A stretch of 20,082 nt of DNA from B16-G9 sp964400655 (GCA_964400655.1 CAYNVN010000118.1:1-20082), one strand, 5' to 3'; shown: positions 5,696 to 13,618, counted from the first letter of the stretch. The notes: generated by a model from the sequence alone, not told the origin. Made by a program: numbers and translations.

Positions 5696-8182
5696 ATGAA
5701 ACGAGTTTTATTATTAATTGTATTAGGGATTATGCTTATCCCGACAGGATGTAAAAAAGATGACAAAGAAGAACCAAAGCCCGACCCAAATCCGCAACCC
5801 GGAGAAATAGTGGTTGCCGATATTACCAAAATAATGGATGCTTCCACACGTCAGGCCATTGCCAGTATCGATACGGTTAATTACACCTTTGTATTTAACT
5901 CCGAAACCGACTTTGTGAAGAACCTTAAAGTGGGTGACATTATGGTTGACAGTTGTTCCGAAAAAGCACCATACGGCTATTTGCGTAAAGTTACCGCCAT
6001 CGAAGGTACCAAAGGCGGAAAAACCGTAAAAACCGAACAGGCAAAACTTACCGAAGCCGTGCTGCAGGGTCATATTGATTTTTCGGCAAACGAACTGCCT
6101 CTGCTTCGTAACCGGATTCGTAAAATGGTACTGGCACCCGGAGTAACCCTGAAAAATATGAAAAACTCCGACTTTACCGTTTTTTATTTCGATTACGATA
6201 TAGACCTCGGTGATGAAAATAACGGTATTAATATTCAGGGGAATAGCTCATTAGACATGGGGCTTTTCTTTAAATTCGACTGGACTTATCAAATTTTACC
6301 CTATCCCGATGTTATCGTTGACCTTTTTAAAGCGGGCGTGGAAATGAACCAGCACTCTTCCATCAACATCACTTCGCAGGCAGGAGCCACCTTAACACAA
6401 AACGTTTCCCTTGCCACATTTTACTTCGACCCGTGGACCTTTAGTGTAGGGCCCGTACCGGTTGTGTTTTTCCCTAAAGTAGAACTGGTTATGGATGTTG
6501 ACGGTAATGTTAGTGCTGTTTTTTCAACAGGAGCATCCGAAGACTATCATGGCGAACTGGGAATTAAATATACCTCCGATGGAGGTTTCGGCCCCCTGTC
6601 GGGAAGCGATTTTTCATACGACTATTACGCCCCGTCGCTGGAATTTTCATCCGGTATTACCGCCAAAGTAGGCCCTAAAGTCAGCCTGATGCTCTATAAT
6701 GTGGTTGGACCGTATATCTATCTGTCGGGTTATACCTCACTGGATGCCTCTTACTATTCTTCAACCGGAAACTGGGATATGGACCTTTCGGTTGGTGCTG
6801 CTGTAAGAACAGGTATCGAAGTTGATATTTTTTCGTTTGAACACGACTGGCACACCGATTTTAACCTGTTTGAAAAAACACTGATTCATCTTGAAAACGA
6901 ACCCATGGAAACAGGGATATTCTTTAAATATCCGCAAGATAACGGCTGGTACCCTCTTGGCAGCGACCTGAAACTACAGGTACAGGTTACGGGACAAACT
7001 CCCGACGAAGTGGTATTTATTGCCGACGGTACGCAAATAGGTTCGGTTACCGGTGCACCCTACGAATATGTTTGGAACACCTCCGGTGCAAGCCACGGTG
7101 AACACACCCTTATTGTAAACGACATGCTAAACGGCGAAATAATTGATGCCGACACCGTTGTTATCAGCCTGCTGAATGCCAAATGGGAAGTGGTTGACTT
7201 TACCGACCTTGGGCTTAACAACGAAACCATTAGCCACGATGTATATTTTGAAGATGAAGAAACCGGTTATATTATCGGCGGAAATGCCTACGGCTTTGGA
7301 GGCTATATGTTAAAAACCACCGATGGAGGTAAAACATGGAACAACATCGGCCCCGATGGTTACACCATTGCAATGTTAGAAATGTTGCATCTTAACGAAG
7401 GCAATTTTGTTATTAAAATGTATGAAGGATCGTTATTCCAGGCAGGCACATGGGATAAAGAGTTCGGATATTATGATGATGACCAAAACTGGATAGTAAC
7501 CTACAGTAAATACACCGTTTACGATATGGACCTCAGTTTTGACGGATATATCTTTGCCGTGGCAAAACATTATAACAGCGATGACTATGTTCTTGCTAAA
7601 GCCAATTCGGCCAGTCATGAAATGGAAGGTGCCATTCAAATTCCTTACCACCAAGCGATTCCGAAAATTATCTTTTTCCGAAACAAAGGCATCGTATTTA
7701 ACATCGTTAATCCGGCCAACCCGCTAAGACAGTATTATATGATATCCGACGATAACGGACATACATGGGAAACCAGAGTACTGAATGTTTCAGGCGTAAC
7801 CCCCGAAGATAAATTGTACGGAGCTTTCTTTTTTAGCGAAACACACGGATGGATTGTTGGCCACGACAGCAACGGAAACGCTATTGTTTTAATTACCGAA
7901 GATGGCGGCGATACCTGGGAAAAAGTTGATGTTAACGAAGCTTACTCCTTTGGTTCCATCAGCTTTATCAGCGACACGGAAGGATATGCCACCGAAAACA
8001 GCGAAGACATGTTGGGGGGCGAAAGCAACAAACTTTATCACACTCAGGACGGGGGTCATACCTGGGAAGGACTCGATTTTTCCAACTCCGCCTTCAGGTT
8101 GCATAAAGTGCGTATGCTGAATTATAAACGCGGTTTTGCCGTTGGTCACGGCAGCACCGGTTACCGGTTTACGGTAGAGTAA
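5696..8182 (+). CDS. Large lipoprotein with Ig-like domain and Asp-box (BNR/Ycf48-like) repeats
   Basis: An 828-aa lipoprotein: lipobox IPTGC with Cys19, then a Lys/Asp/Pro-rich linker to about residue 36. Residues ~37-400 are a large beta-rich region that I do not recognise. It has alternating aromatic strands (FYFDYDID, FYFDPWTFSVGPVPVVFFP) and a run such as YIYLSGYTSLDASYY. Residues ~405-492 form a bacterial Ig-like domain of the 'VxFxADGTQIG...PYEYVWNT..GEHTL' type. The C-terminal part carries four Asp-box motifs of the form S/T-x-D-x-G-x-T-W (541-548, 684-691, 734-741, 783-790), as in Ycf48-like or sialidase-type beta-propellers. No sialidase catalytic arginine triad is evident, so hydrolase activity is not claimed. 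The gene is 75 bp after paralogue 2. The spacer has an AAACTTTG (-7-like, one mismatch) at 5653-5660 and may allow separate transcription. Confidence 0.8.
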   Translation: MKRVLLLIVLGIMLIPTGCKKDDKEEPKPDPNPQPGEIVVADITKIMDASTRQAIASIDTVNYTFVFNSETDFVKNLKVGDIMVDSCSEKAPYGYLRKVTAIEGTKGGKTVKTEQAKLTEAVLQGHIDFSANELPLLRNRIRKMVLAPGVTLKNMKNSDFTVFYFDYDIDLGDENNGINIQGNSSLDMGLFFKFDWTYQILPYPDVIVDLFKAGVEMNQHSSINITSQAGATLTQNVSLATFYFDPWTFSVGPVPVVFFPKVELVMDVDGNVSAVFSTGASEDYHGELGIKYTSDGGFGPLSGSDFSYDYYAPSLEFSSGITAKVGPKVSLMLYNVVGPYIYLSGYTSLDASYYSSTGNWDMDLSVGAAVRTGIEVDIFSFEHDWHTDFNLFEKTLIHLENEPMETGIFFKYPQDNGWYPLGSDLKLQVQVTGQTPDEVVFIADGTQIGSVTGAPYEYVWNTSGASHGEHTLIVNDMLNGEIIDADTVVISLLNAKWEVVDFTDLGLNNETISHDVYFEDEETGYIIGGNAYGFGGYMLKTTDGGKTWNNIGPDGYTIAMLEMLHLNEGNFVIKMYEGSLFQAGTWDKEFGYYDDDQNWIVTYSKYTVYDMDLSFDGYIFAVAKHYNSDDYVLAKANSASHEMEGAIQIPYHQAIPKIIFFRNKGIVFNIVNPANPLRQYYMISDDNGHTWETRVLNVSGVTPEDKLYGAFFFSETHGWIVGHDSNGNAIVLITEDGGDTWEKVDVNEAYSFGSISFISDTEGYATENSEDMLGGESNKLYHTQDGGHTWEGLDFSNSAFRLHKVRMLNYKRGFAVGHGSTGYRFTVE

Positions 8183-8187
8183 GATTA

Positions 8188-8204
8188 ATGAAATTTTATT
8201 TCAT
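8188..8204. terminator. Possible bidirectional hairpin between convergent genes
   Basis: ATGAAAT-TTT-ATTTCAT gives 7-bp perfect arms with a 3-nt loop in the 13-bp gap between the large lipoprotein stop (8180-8182) and the minus-strand dehydrogenase stop (8196-8198), overlapping the latter. It is AT-only apart from one pair and lacks a T tract on either side, so termination would be weak; location is the main argument. Confidence 0.3.
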
Positions 8205-9338
8205 GTAATTCACCAGTAAAGCATGGTCGTTTTCCGTCATGGAATAATGCATTCCGGAAACCTTGTTTCGGTTTAACTGAGCAAGGATTTCCGGTGCTTT
8301 TTCGGCAAGCCCCAAATCCTTTAGTCTTACCGGTGCCTTAATGGAAACAAAAAAGGCTTCAAGTTTCTCTATAGTCTCATCCACCGTAGAGGCATTAAAC
8401 AAACCTTTTCCCATGGCGAGAATTCTTTCGGGAATTTTCTCTTTTTGAAGTTTTAACCAGGCCGGATAAGCAATGCTTAAGGTGGCTCCGTGCGGTGTAT
8501 CGAAAAGCAACGAAATTTCGTGGCCAATGGCATGAACACCCCAGTCGCCGCCGGTTTTGCCATAAGAGGTTAACCCGTTTAATGCCAGGGTGGCATCCAG
8601 CATAATTTCGGCTCTTAACTCGTAATTTTGTAAATCGGCCAACAGTCCGGGTGCTTTATCCATGGCATCTTTAATAATATCGAGGGTAATGGCATCAATT
8701 ACCGGAGGCGCTCCGTCGCCGTAAAAAGTTTCCAGCGCATGAGCCATTAAATCAACAATGCCGTAAACCGTATAATCAAAAGGAACCGTAACCGTATATT
8801 GAGGGTCGAGAAACGACTCTTTGGGAAATAAAACCGGATTAACATATCCGAGCTTTTGCCCTGTTTCTTCATTTTGTACTACGGCAGCGGCATTCATTTC
8901 CGTACCGGTAGCTGCCAGGGTAAGCACGCATATCAACGGCAAACTTTTGTCAGGATGTTTGTTCCACGAAACAATATCCCAGGGTTCAATACCCGTGGCA
9001 ATGGATGCGGCAATAATTTTAGCCGAGTCTGTTACGCTACCCCCTCCCAGTGCCAACACCACGTTAACCCCGCTATTTTTTCCAACTTTAACCGCTTTAC
9101 GCACATCTTCAATTACCGGATTGGGTTTAATACCTCCATACTCAACCCAATCTATTCCGGCATCATTCAGCTGCTTTACAACCCGGGCGTAATAACCGAA
9201 TTTTTTTACCGACCGTTTCCCGTAAACCAACAACACTTTATCTCCGTAATCTTTTAAGGTTTTGCCAAGTTGCTCCACCACCCCTTTTCCAAAACGGAGC
9301 CTTACCGGATTGTAAGCCGTAAAATTTTTTATTGCCAT
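8196..9338 (-). CDS. Iron-containing (group III) alcohol dehydrogenase, BdhA/YqhD-like
   Basis: A 380-aa cytoplasmic NAD(P)H-dependent dehydrogenase that interconverts an alcohol and its aldehyde; relatives act on butanol/butyraldehyde or a range of toxic aldehydes. The Rossmann-like N-terminal half has the dinucleotide motif GGGSVTDSAK at 98-107 (after LAL). The metal site is intact: Asp196 and His200 in VDLMAHALE, His269 in the GGDWGVHAIGHE segment and His283 in DTPHGA, matching the Asp/His/His/His set of YqhD. Length is normal for the family. It follows hypB by 39 bp on the same strand and may share its transcript, although a TACTTTTA element at 9360-9367 in that gap could be an internal promoter. 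A fermentative or aldehyde-detoxifying role under anoxia fits; substrate and NADPH preference are not readable with confidence. Confidence 0.92.
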   Translation of the reverse strand: MAIKNFTAYNPVRLRFGKGVVEQLGKTLKDYGDKVLLVYGKRSVKKFGYYARVVKQLNDAGIDWVEYGGIKPNPVIEDVRKAVKVGKNSGVNVVLALGGGSVTDSAKIIAASIATGIEPWDIVSWNKHPDKSLPLICVLTLAATGTEMNAAAVVQNEETGQKLGYVNPVLFPKESFLDPQYTVTVPFDYTVYGIVDLMAHALETFYGDGAPPVIDAITLDIIKDAMDKAPGLLADLQNYELRAEIMLDATLALNGLTSYGKTGGDWGVHAIGHEISLLFDTPHGATLSIAYPAWLKLQKEKIPERILAMGKGLFNASTVDETIEKLEAFFVSIKAPVRLKDLGLAEKAPEILAQLNRNKVSGMHYSMTENDHALLVNYMK

Positions 9339-9377
9339 GATTGTTTGTTTTGTAGCGGATAAAAGTATAAAAATTGT

Positions 9378-10160
9378 TTAACCCTTTTTCACACTTTCCA
9401 ACAGGGCAAACCACTTATCCATTCCTTCGCCCGTTTTAGCCGAAAGTTCGATAAACTGCAAATGGTGGTTTACTTTTAAGGCATACTCTTTGGCTTTATC
9501 AACATCAAAATCAACATAAGGCAACAGGTCGGTTTTATTGATGATACAGTATTGTGCCGAGTGGAACATATCCGGATATTTTATCGGCTTATCGTCTCCT
9601 TCGGTAACACTGATAACAACCACCCTGAGGGTTTCGCCCAAATCGAACATGGCCGGACATACAAGATTCCCAACATTTTCAATAAATAAAACAGCATTCT
9701 CTGCAGGGTTCAGCTCCTTAACCGCTTTATTAATCATATTGCTGTCGAGATGACATCCGTGACCCGTATTGATTTGAACCACCGGCACCCCCGTTGCATC
9801 AATTCGGTCGGCATCATTCATGGTTTGCTGGTCGCCTTCGATAACATAAAAAGTAAATTCTTTGTTTTTCCGTTTCAAAGTAGCCTCCAATAAAGAGGTT
9901 TTTCCCGAACCCGGAGAGCTGACCAAATTGATTGCAAGAATATTTTTTGCCTCGAAATACCCGCGATTTCGTTCTGCCAGCAAATTGTTTTGCTGCAAAA
10001 TATCCTGTTCAACATGAAGCACCTTTTCATCACGATGGTGGTGTCCCTCACTGTGATGGTGATGATGATCCGTTGAAACAATTACCGGTTTATCCGTATT
10101 AACATGTGGCTTTAAAATGGTTACCTCCGCATCTTCGCCACAACCGCAAGTTGTACACAT
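9378..10160 (-). CDS. hypB: Hydrogenase nickel-incorporation GTPase HypB
   Basis: A 260-aa SIMIBI-class GTPase that, with HypA, hands Ni2+ to [NiFe]-hydrogenase precursors. The start MCTTCGCGE carries the CxxCGC high-affinity nickel motif (Cys2, Cys5, Cys7), and residues 32-43 form a histidine-rich Ni store (HHHHH ... HHH). G-domain features: P-loop SSPGSGKTS at 81-89, NKTD at 208-211, SAKTG at 240-244. The second metal site at the dimer interface is complete: Cys136-His137 in GHGCHLD and Cys168 in NLVCPA. Start choice is fixed by the CxxCGC motif. No other hyp or hydrogenase structural gene lies in the window, so this gene is separated from its usual partners. It is divergent from the acyl-CoA dehydrogenase and upstream of the iron ADH. 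Identity is clear; its client enzyme must be encoded elsewhere. Confidence 0.96.
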   Translation of the reverse strand: MCTTCGCGEDAEVTILKPHVNTDKPVIVSTDHHHHHSEGHHHRDEKVLHVEQDILQQNNLLAERNRGYFEAKNILAINLVSSPGSGKTSLLEATLKRKNKEFTFYVIEGDQQTMNDADRIDATGVPVVQINTGHGCHLDSNMINKAVKELNPAENAVLFIENVGNLVCPAMFDLGETLRVVVISVTEGDDKPIKYPDMFHSAQYCIINKTDLLPYVDFDVDKAKEYALKVNHHLQFIELSAKTGEGMDKWFALLESVKKG

Positions 10161-10183
10161 GATTTTGTTTTTTTATGTCGTTG

Positions 10184-10191
10184 CAAAATTA
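10184..10191 (-). promoter_or_regulatory. -7 promoter box (TAATTTTG) for hypB
   Basis: On the minus strand TAATTTTG matches TAnnTTTG exactly, ending 23 bp before the hypB ATG. The expected -33 position falls on the TGTTA-N6-TAACA palindrome at 10201-10216, so a bound regulator would directly interfere with, or replace, -33 contacts. Confidence 0.5.
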
Positions 10192-10200
10192 CGCTATAAT

Positions 10201-10216
10201 TGTTAATTTATTAACA
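10201..10216. promoter_or_regulatory. CRP/FNR-like palindrome in the divergent hypB / acyl-CoA dehydrogenase promoter region
   Basis: TGTTAAT-TT-ATTAACA reads as TGTTA-N6-TAACA, the half-site spacing of the CRP/FNR regulator superfamily. It sits about 31 bp upstream of the expected hypB start point and roughly 60 bp upstream of a weak TATTTTTA element (10259-10266) preceding the acyl-CoA dehydrogenase. Both flanking operons have redox or anaerobic themes. The site is AT-rich, so a chance palindrome remains possible. Confidence 0.4.
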
Positions 10217-10293
10217 TTAGCTCTGATTATTTTTTTCAATACGCATAAAAATCTTGTCTATTTTTACCCTCAATTAATAACAAACCTTAAGAG

Positions 10294-11457
10294 ATGTACA
10301 ATCCTCCCGACCATTATCTTGTTGATGAATTATTATCAGAAGAGCATTTAATAATCCGTTCGGCGATACGCGACTGGGTAAACCGTTCGGTTATTCCTGA
10401 TATTGACGATTATGCACAACGGCATGAGTTTCCGCGGCACCTGATTCGTGAAATGGGAGAGATAGGTGCTTTTGGCCCGTACATTCCCGAAAAATACGGT
10501 GGTGCAGGCCTCGACCAGGTGGCTTATGGTGTAATAATGACCGAACTGGAGCGGGGCGATTCTGCCATTCGTTCGGCAGCCTCGGTACAAACATCTCTTG
10601 TAATGTATCCCATATTTGCTTTCGGTAGTGAAGAACAAAAAATGAAGTATCTGCCAAAGCTGGCAACAGGCGAATGGGTGGGTGCTTTCGGCCTTACCGA
10701 ACCCAATCACGGTTCCGACCCGGGAAGCATGTTAAGCCGTTTTGAAGATAAGGGCGACCATTATTTGCTGAACGGATCAAAAATGTGGATTACCAACGCC
10801 CCTATTTGCGACGTTGCCGTGGTTTGGGCAAAAGATGAATCGGGAAAGGTAAGAGGGTTAATCGTTGAAAGAGAATCGGATGGGTTTACCACCCCCGAAA
10901 CCATGAAAAAATGGTCGTTGCGGGCATCGGCAACGGGTGAACTGGTTTTTGATAATGTTAAAGTTCCAAAGGAAAACCTTTTACCCGGTGTTAAAGGTTT
11001 AAAGGGCCCGTTGATGTGCCTTAATTCGGCCCGCTATGGCATTGCCTGGGGGGTAATTGGTGCCGCCATGGATTGTTACGACACTGCTTTGAGATACTCG
11101 CTTGAACGAAAACAATTCGGAAAACCCATTGCATCGTTTCAGCTTCAGCAAAAAAAACTGGCCGAAATGCTTACCGACATAACAAAAATGCAACTGCTTG
11201 CCTGGCGGGTGGGAATGCTTAGAAACGACGACCGTGCCACACCGGCCCAAATTTCGATGGCAAAACGTAACAATGTGGAAACGGCATTGAAAATAGCACG
11301 CGAAAGCCGGCAAATTTTAGGAGCAATGGGAATTTCGGGCGATTTTCCCATCATGCGTCACATGATGAATCTTGAATCGGTAATAACGTACGAAGGAACA
11401 CACGACATCCACCTGTTAATAACCGGCATGGATGCCACGGGAATAGCTGCTTTTTAA
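10294..11457 (+). CDS. Acyl-CoA dehydrogenase, glutaryl-CoA dehydrogenase type
   Basis: A 387-aa FAD flavoenzyme. It follows glutaryl-CoA dehydrogenases (oxidative decarboxylation of glutaryl-CoA to crotonyl-CoA in lysine/tryptophan degradation) more closely than straight-chain enzymes. Evidence is the RSAASVQTSLVM segment (93-104), the FAD/substrate motif GAFGLTEPNHGSDPG (130-144), SARYGIAWGVIGA, and the catalytic-base region NLESVITYEGTHDIH with Glu367 as the probable catalytic base. Start MYNPPDHYLV is preceded by a weak AAGAG; length agrees with the family (~390). It stands alone: no ETF, CoA-transferase or other beta-oxidation gene is adjacent, so its electron acceptor is encoded elsewhere. 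Transcribed divergently from hypB across a 133-bp spacer. Glutaryl-CoA is the best substrate guess; whether it decarboxylates cannot be told from sequence alone. Confidence 0.9.
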   Translation: MYNPPDHYLVDELLSEEHLIIRSAIRDWVNRSVIPDIDDYAQRHEFPRHLIREMGEIGAFGPYIPEKYGGAGLDQVAYGVIMTELERGDSAIRSAASVQTSLVMYPIFAFGSEEQKMKYLPKLATGEWVGAFGLTEPNHGSDPGSMLSRFEDKGDHYLLNGSKMWITNAPICDVAVVWAKDESGKVRGLIVERESDGFTTPETMKKWSLRASATGELVFDNVKVPKENLLPGVKGLKGPLMCLNSARYGIAWGVIGAAMDCYDTALRYSLERKQFGKPIASFQLQQKKLAEMLTDITKMQLLAWRVGMLRNDDRATPAQISMAKRNNVETALKIARESRQILGAMGISGDFPIMRHMMNLESVITYEGTHDIHLLITGMDATGIAAF

Positions 11458-11489
11458 AATTCTATTTGTTAAGGGCGGGTGCTTTTTAA

Positions 11490-11993
11490 TTAATCATCTT
11501 TTGCAGGAATGGAAAGGTGTGCCTGAACAATCCGCCATTTGCCGTCTTTACAATGTTTTAACACTCCCGTAAACCGAAGGCCTTTTAAATCTTTGGCTTT
11601 GCCGTCTTTCATATAGTTGTAATTCAAAATTTCGGCAAACCATGCGGTATTTCCCGTTTCATTCAATTTAATATATTGTTCCGAAGAGGTGATGAAAATG
11701 TTATCAATGGTTGTGTACTGGGTTTTATACGCATTTCTAATATTATTCCATCCCATCAGCCGGTCTTTCGTACCGGTTCCGTACAAAATAATATCTCCGT
11801 CGGGAGCCCAGATATCTTCAATTAACGACAAATCTTCGTTTTCGTTGGCAACAATATATTGCTCTAAAACATTTTCAATGGCCTTTAACTGCTGACTACG
11901 ATTTACCGTAACCGTTTGTGTTTTTTCGGCAGTTGAACACGACTGAAAAACAACCGCCATTGCCATAATTAAAAAAATTAAACTTTTTTTCAT
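11490..11993 (-). CDS. SnoaL/NTF2-like (DUF4440-type) lipoprotein
   Basis: A 167-aa lipoprotein: signal peptide with lipobox FQSC and Cys19. The mature domain has the cone-shaped NTF2-like pattern: an opening helix (LKAIENVLEQYIVANENEDLS), the DIWAPDGDIILYGTG strand segment, the MGWNNIRNAYKTQY helix, then long strands ending in GLRFTGVLKHCKDGKWRIVQAHLS, typical of SnoaL_3/DUF4440 proteins. Family members include isomerases, cyclases and many non-catalytic small-molecule binders; no catalytic pair stands out, so function is unassigned. It converges on the acyl-CoA dehydrogenase with 32 bp between and diverges from the ATP synthase operon. Confidence 0.8.
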   Translation of the reverse strand: MKKSLIFLIMAMAVVFQSCSTAEKTQTVTVNRSQQLKAIENVLEQYIVANENEDLSLIEDIWAPDGDIILYGTGTKDRLMGWNNIRNAYKTQYTTIDNIFITSSEQYIKLNETGNTAWFAEILNYNYMKDGKAKDLKGLRFTGVLKHCKDGKWRIVQAHLSIPAKDD

Positions 11994-12165
11994 GATTTAT
12001 CCCTGTTAAATTATTTTTTTGGAGTAACAAAATACAAATTTTTATCGCTCATTTCAAGAGAGTTGCATATTTAAAATGATTCTTGATTAACACCTTGCAT
12101 TTCCTGTAATTAACAGTCATTAAATTATTTAATGAAAAACATTTTTATGTTTCAGTTATTCTTTG

Positions 12166-12173
12166 TAAAATTG
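12166..12173 (+). promoter_or_regulatory. -7-like promoter box (TAAAATTG) for the atp operon
   Basis: TAAAATTG followed by CACCC matches TAnnTTTG with one change and lies 33 bp before the preferred atpB start at 12207. If used, it makes the earlier ATG at 12132 untranscribed, supporting the shorter AtpB. No clear -33 box is visible. Confidence 0.35.
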
Positions 12174-12206
12174 CACCCGAATAAAAACAATACATTTCTA
12201 TCACCT

Positions 12207-13316
12207 ATGGGCGATATTACAAGCATTAAACGATTATTCCCGGTTGCGGCACTATTGGTGCTTTTTTTATTTTCGGGAACCATACTATTTGCACAACATC
12301 ACGAAAGCAACAAAGAGGAAAAGTGGCCGGATGACGTTGAACAGCAAGAATTTAAAGCCGGTGAAATGATTATTGAGCATATCACCGATTCGTACGAATG
12401 GCACATTCTTACCTGGAACAACACCCACATCTCCATTTATCTGCCGGTAATCCTTTATGATCAGGGTGAATGGCACATATTCAGCTCAAAACACCTGCAC
12501 CACGGACACGAATCTTATCAGGGTTATCATATTGCCAAAGAGGGTTTTAACACCGGAAAACTTGTACGTACAGATGCCGAAGGCAACGAAGTTCGCCCCG
12601 ATTACGACATATCGTTTACTAAAAACGTATTGGCAATATTCATTAGTATATTTTTACTCATGTGGATATTTATTTCGGTTGCCAATTCGTATAAAAAACG
12701 CAAAGGCCATGCGCCAAAAGGTTTGCAATCGTTGCTCGAGCCGCTTATTCTTTTTGTCAGAGATGATATTGCCAAAGCATCCATCGGCCACAATTACGAA
12801 AAATATGTACCTTACCTGTTAACCATCTTTTTCTTTATTTTCTTTAACAACCTGTTTGGTATTATCCCCTTCTTTCCGGGCGGAGCCAACATAACGGGTA
12901 ATATCGGTGTTACCGGTGTTCTGGCAGCATTTACTTTTATTATTACCACTTTTAGCGGTAACAAAAATTACTGGATTCACATTGTAAACATGCCGGGAGT
13001 ACCGTGGTGGCTTAAAATACCGGTGCCGTTGATGCCCATTGTTGAACTGATGGGTGTTTTTACCAAACCTTTCGTACTGATGGTTCGTCTCTTTGCCAAC
13101 ATTAGTGCAGGCCATATCATTATTCTCGGGTTTATCAGCCTGATATTTATTTTCGGGAACATTGCACCCGTTGCCGGATATAGCGTTTCGGTAGTTTCGG
13201 TTGGATTCAGCATTTTTATGAACATGCTCGAGTTGCTGGTGGCATTTATTCAGGCTTATGTTTTTACCATATTGTCGGCCCTCTATTTTGGTATGGCAAC
13301 CGAAGAATCACATTAA
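12207..13316 (+). CDS. atpB: ATP synthase F0 subunit a
   Basis: Integral membrane subunit forming the proton half-channels against the c ring. I start at the ATG 12207 (MGDITSIKR..., 369 aa) rather than the in-frame ATG at 12132, because it places a standard signal peptide (core AALLVLFLFSGTILFAQ) at the N terminus and the candidate promoter lies between the two. After the signal comes a ~100-residue soluble His-rich domain (HLHHGHESYQGYH), a known feature of Bacteroidota AtpB. The canonical multi-helix domain follows. The essential arginine is in LMVRLFANISAGH (residue 294 from this start) and the conserved C-terminal helix has the AFIQAYVF glutamine. First gene of atpBEFHAG; 41 bp before atpE. 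No atpI precedes it. Confidence 0.95.
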   Translation: MGDITSIKRLFPVAALLVLFLFSGTILFAQHHESNKEEKWPDDVEQQEFKAGEMIIEHITDSYEWHILTWNNTHISIYLPVILYDQGEWHIFSSKHLHHGHESYQGYHIAKEGFNTGKLVRTDAEGNEVRPDYDISFTKNVLAIFISIFLLMWIFISVANSYKKRKGHAPKGLQSLLEPLILFVRDDIAKASIGHNYEKYVPYLLTIFFFIFFNNLFGIIPFFPGGANITGNIGVTGVLAAFTFIITTFSGNKNYWIHIVNMPGVPWWLKIPVPLMPIVELMGVFTKPFVLMVRLFANISAGHIIILGFISLIFIFGNIAPVAGYSVSVVSVGFSIFMNMLELLVAFIQAYVFTILSALYFGMATEESH

Positions 13317-13357
13317 TTAGAAATTTATCCATTATTAACTAAATATAAATTATCATT

Positions 13358-13618
13358 ATGGAACTATTAGCAATTTTACTTCAGGCTGTTGCAGACCTCG
13401 CCCCTTATGCTAAAATGGGTGCAGGTATTGGAGCAGGTATTGCTGCCATCGGTGCCGGTATTGGTATTGGCCAAATCGGTAAAGGTGCAGTTGAAGCTAT
13501 CGCCCGTCAACCCGAAGCTGTTGGCGACATTCGTTCAAACATGATTGTTGCTGCCGCTCTGATTGAAGGTGTTGCCTTCTTTGCTATTGTTGTTACCCTG
13601 CTTATTGTTTTCTTGTAA
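13358..13618 (+). CDS. atpE: ATP synthase F0 subunit c
   Basis: An 86-aa two-helix hairpin proteolipid of the rotor ring. Helix 1 is Gly/Ala-rich (GAGIGAGIAAIGAGIGIGQIG, 21-41), the polar loop is ARQPEA (49-54), and helix 2 carries the ion-binding carboxylate Glu70 in ALIEGVAFF. The positions that supply Na+ ligands in Ilyobacter-type rings are Ile37 (Gln there), Gly71 (Ser there) and Phe75 (Tyr there), so a proton-coupled ring is inferred. It is followed by a terminator-like hairpin before atpF, which could favour the high c copy number needed. Confidence 0.97.
   Translation: MELLAILLQAVADLAPYAKMGAGIGAGIAAIGAGIGIGQIGKGAVEAIARQPEAVGDIRSNMIVAAALIEGVAFFAIVVTLLIVFL

Noticed and set aside
8821..9257. 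Two long plus-strand frames opposite the iron alcohol dehydrogenase
   Set aside because: Both are antisense to the NAD(P)-binding half of an intact dehydrogenase and overlap each other; shadow frames.
12119..12133. Palindrome ATTAAAT-T-ATTTAAT upstream of atpB as an operator
   Set aside because: Composed only of A and T in an AT-rich spacer; likely by chance and without a matching regulator family pattern.
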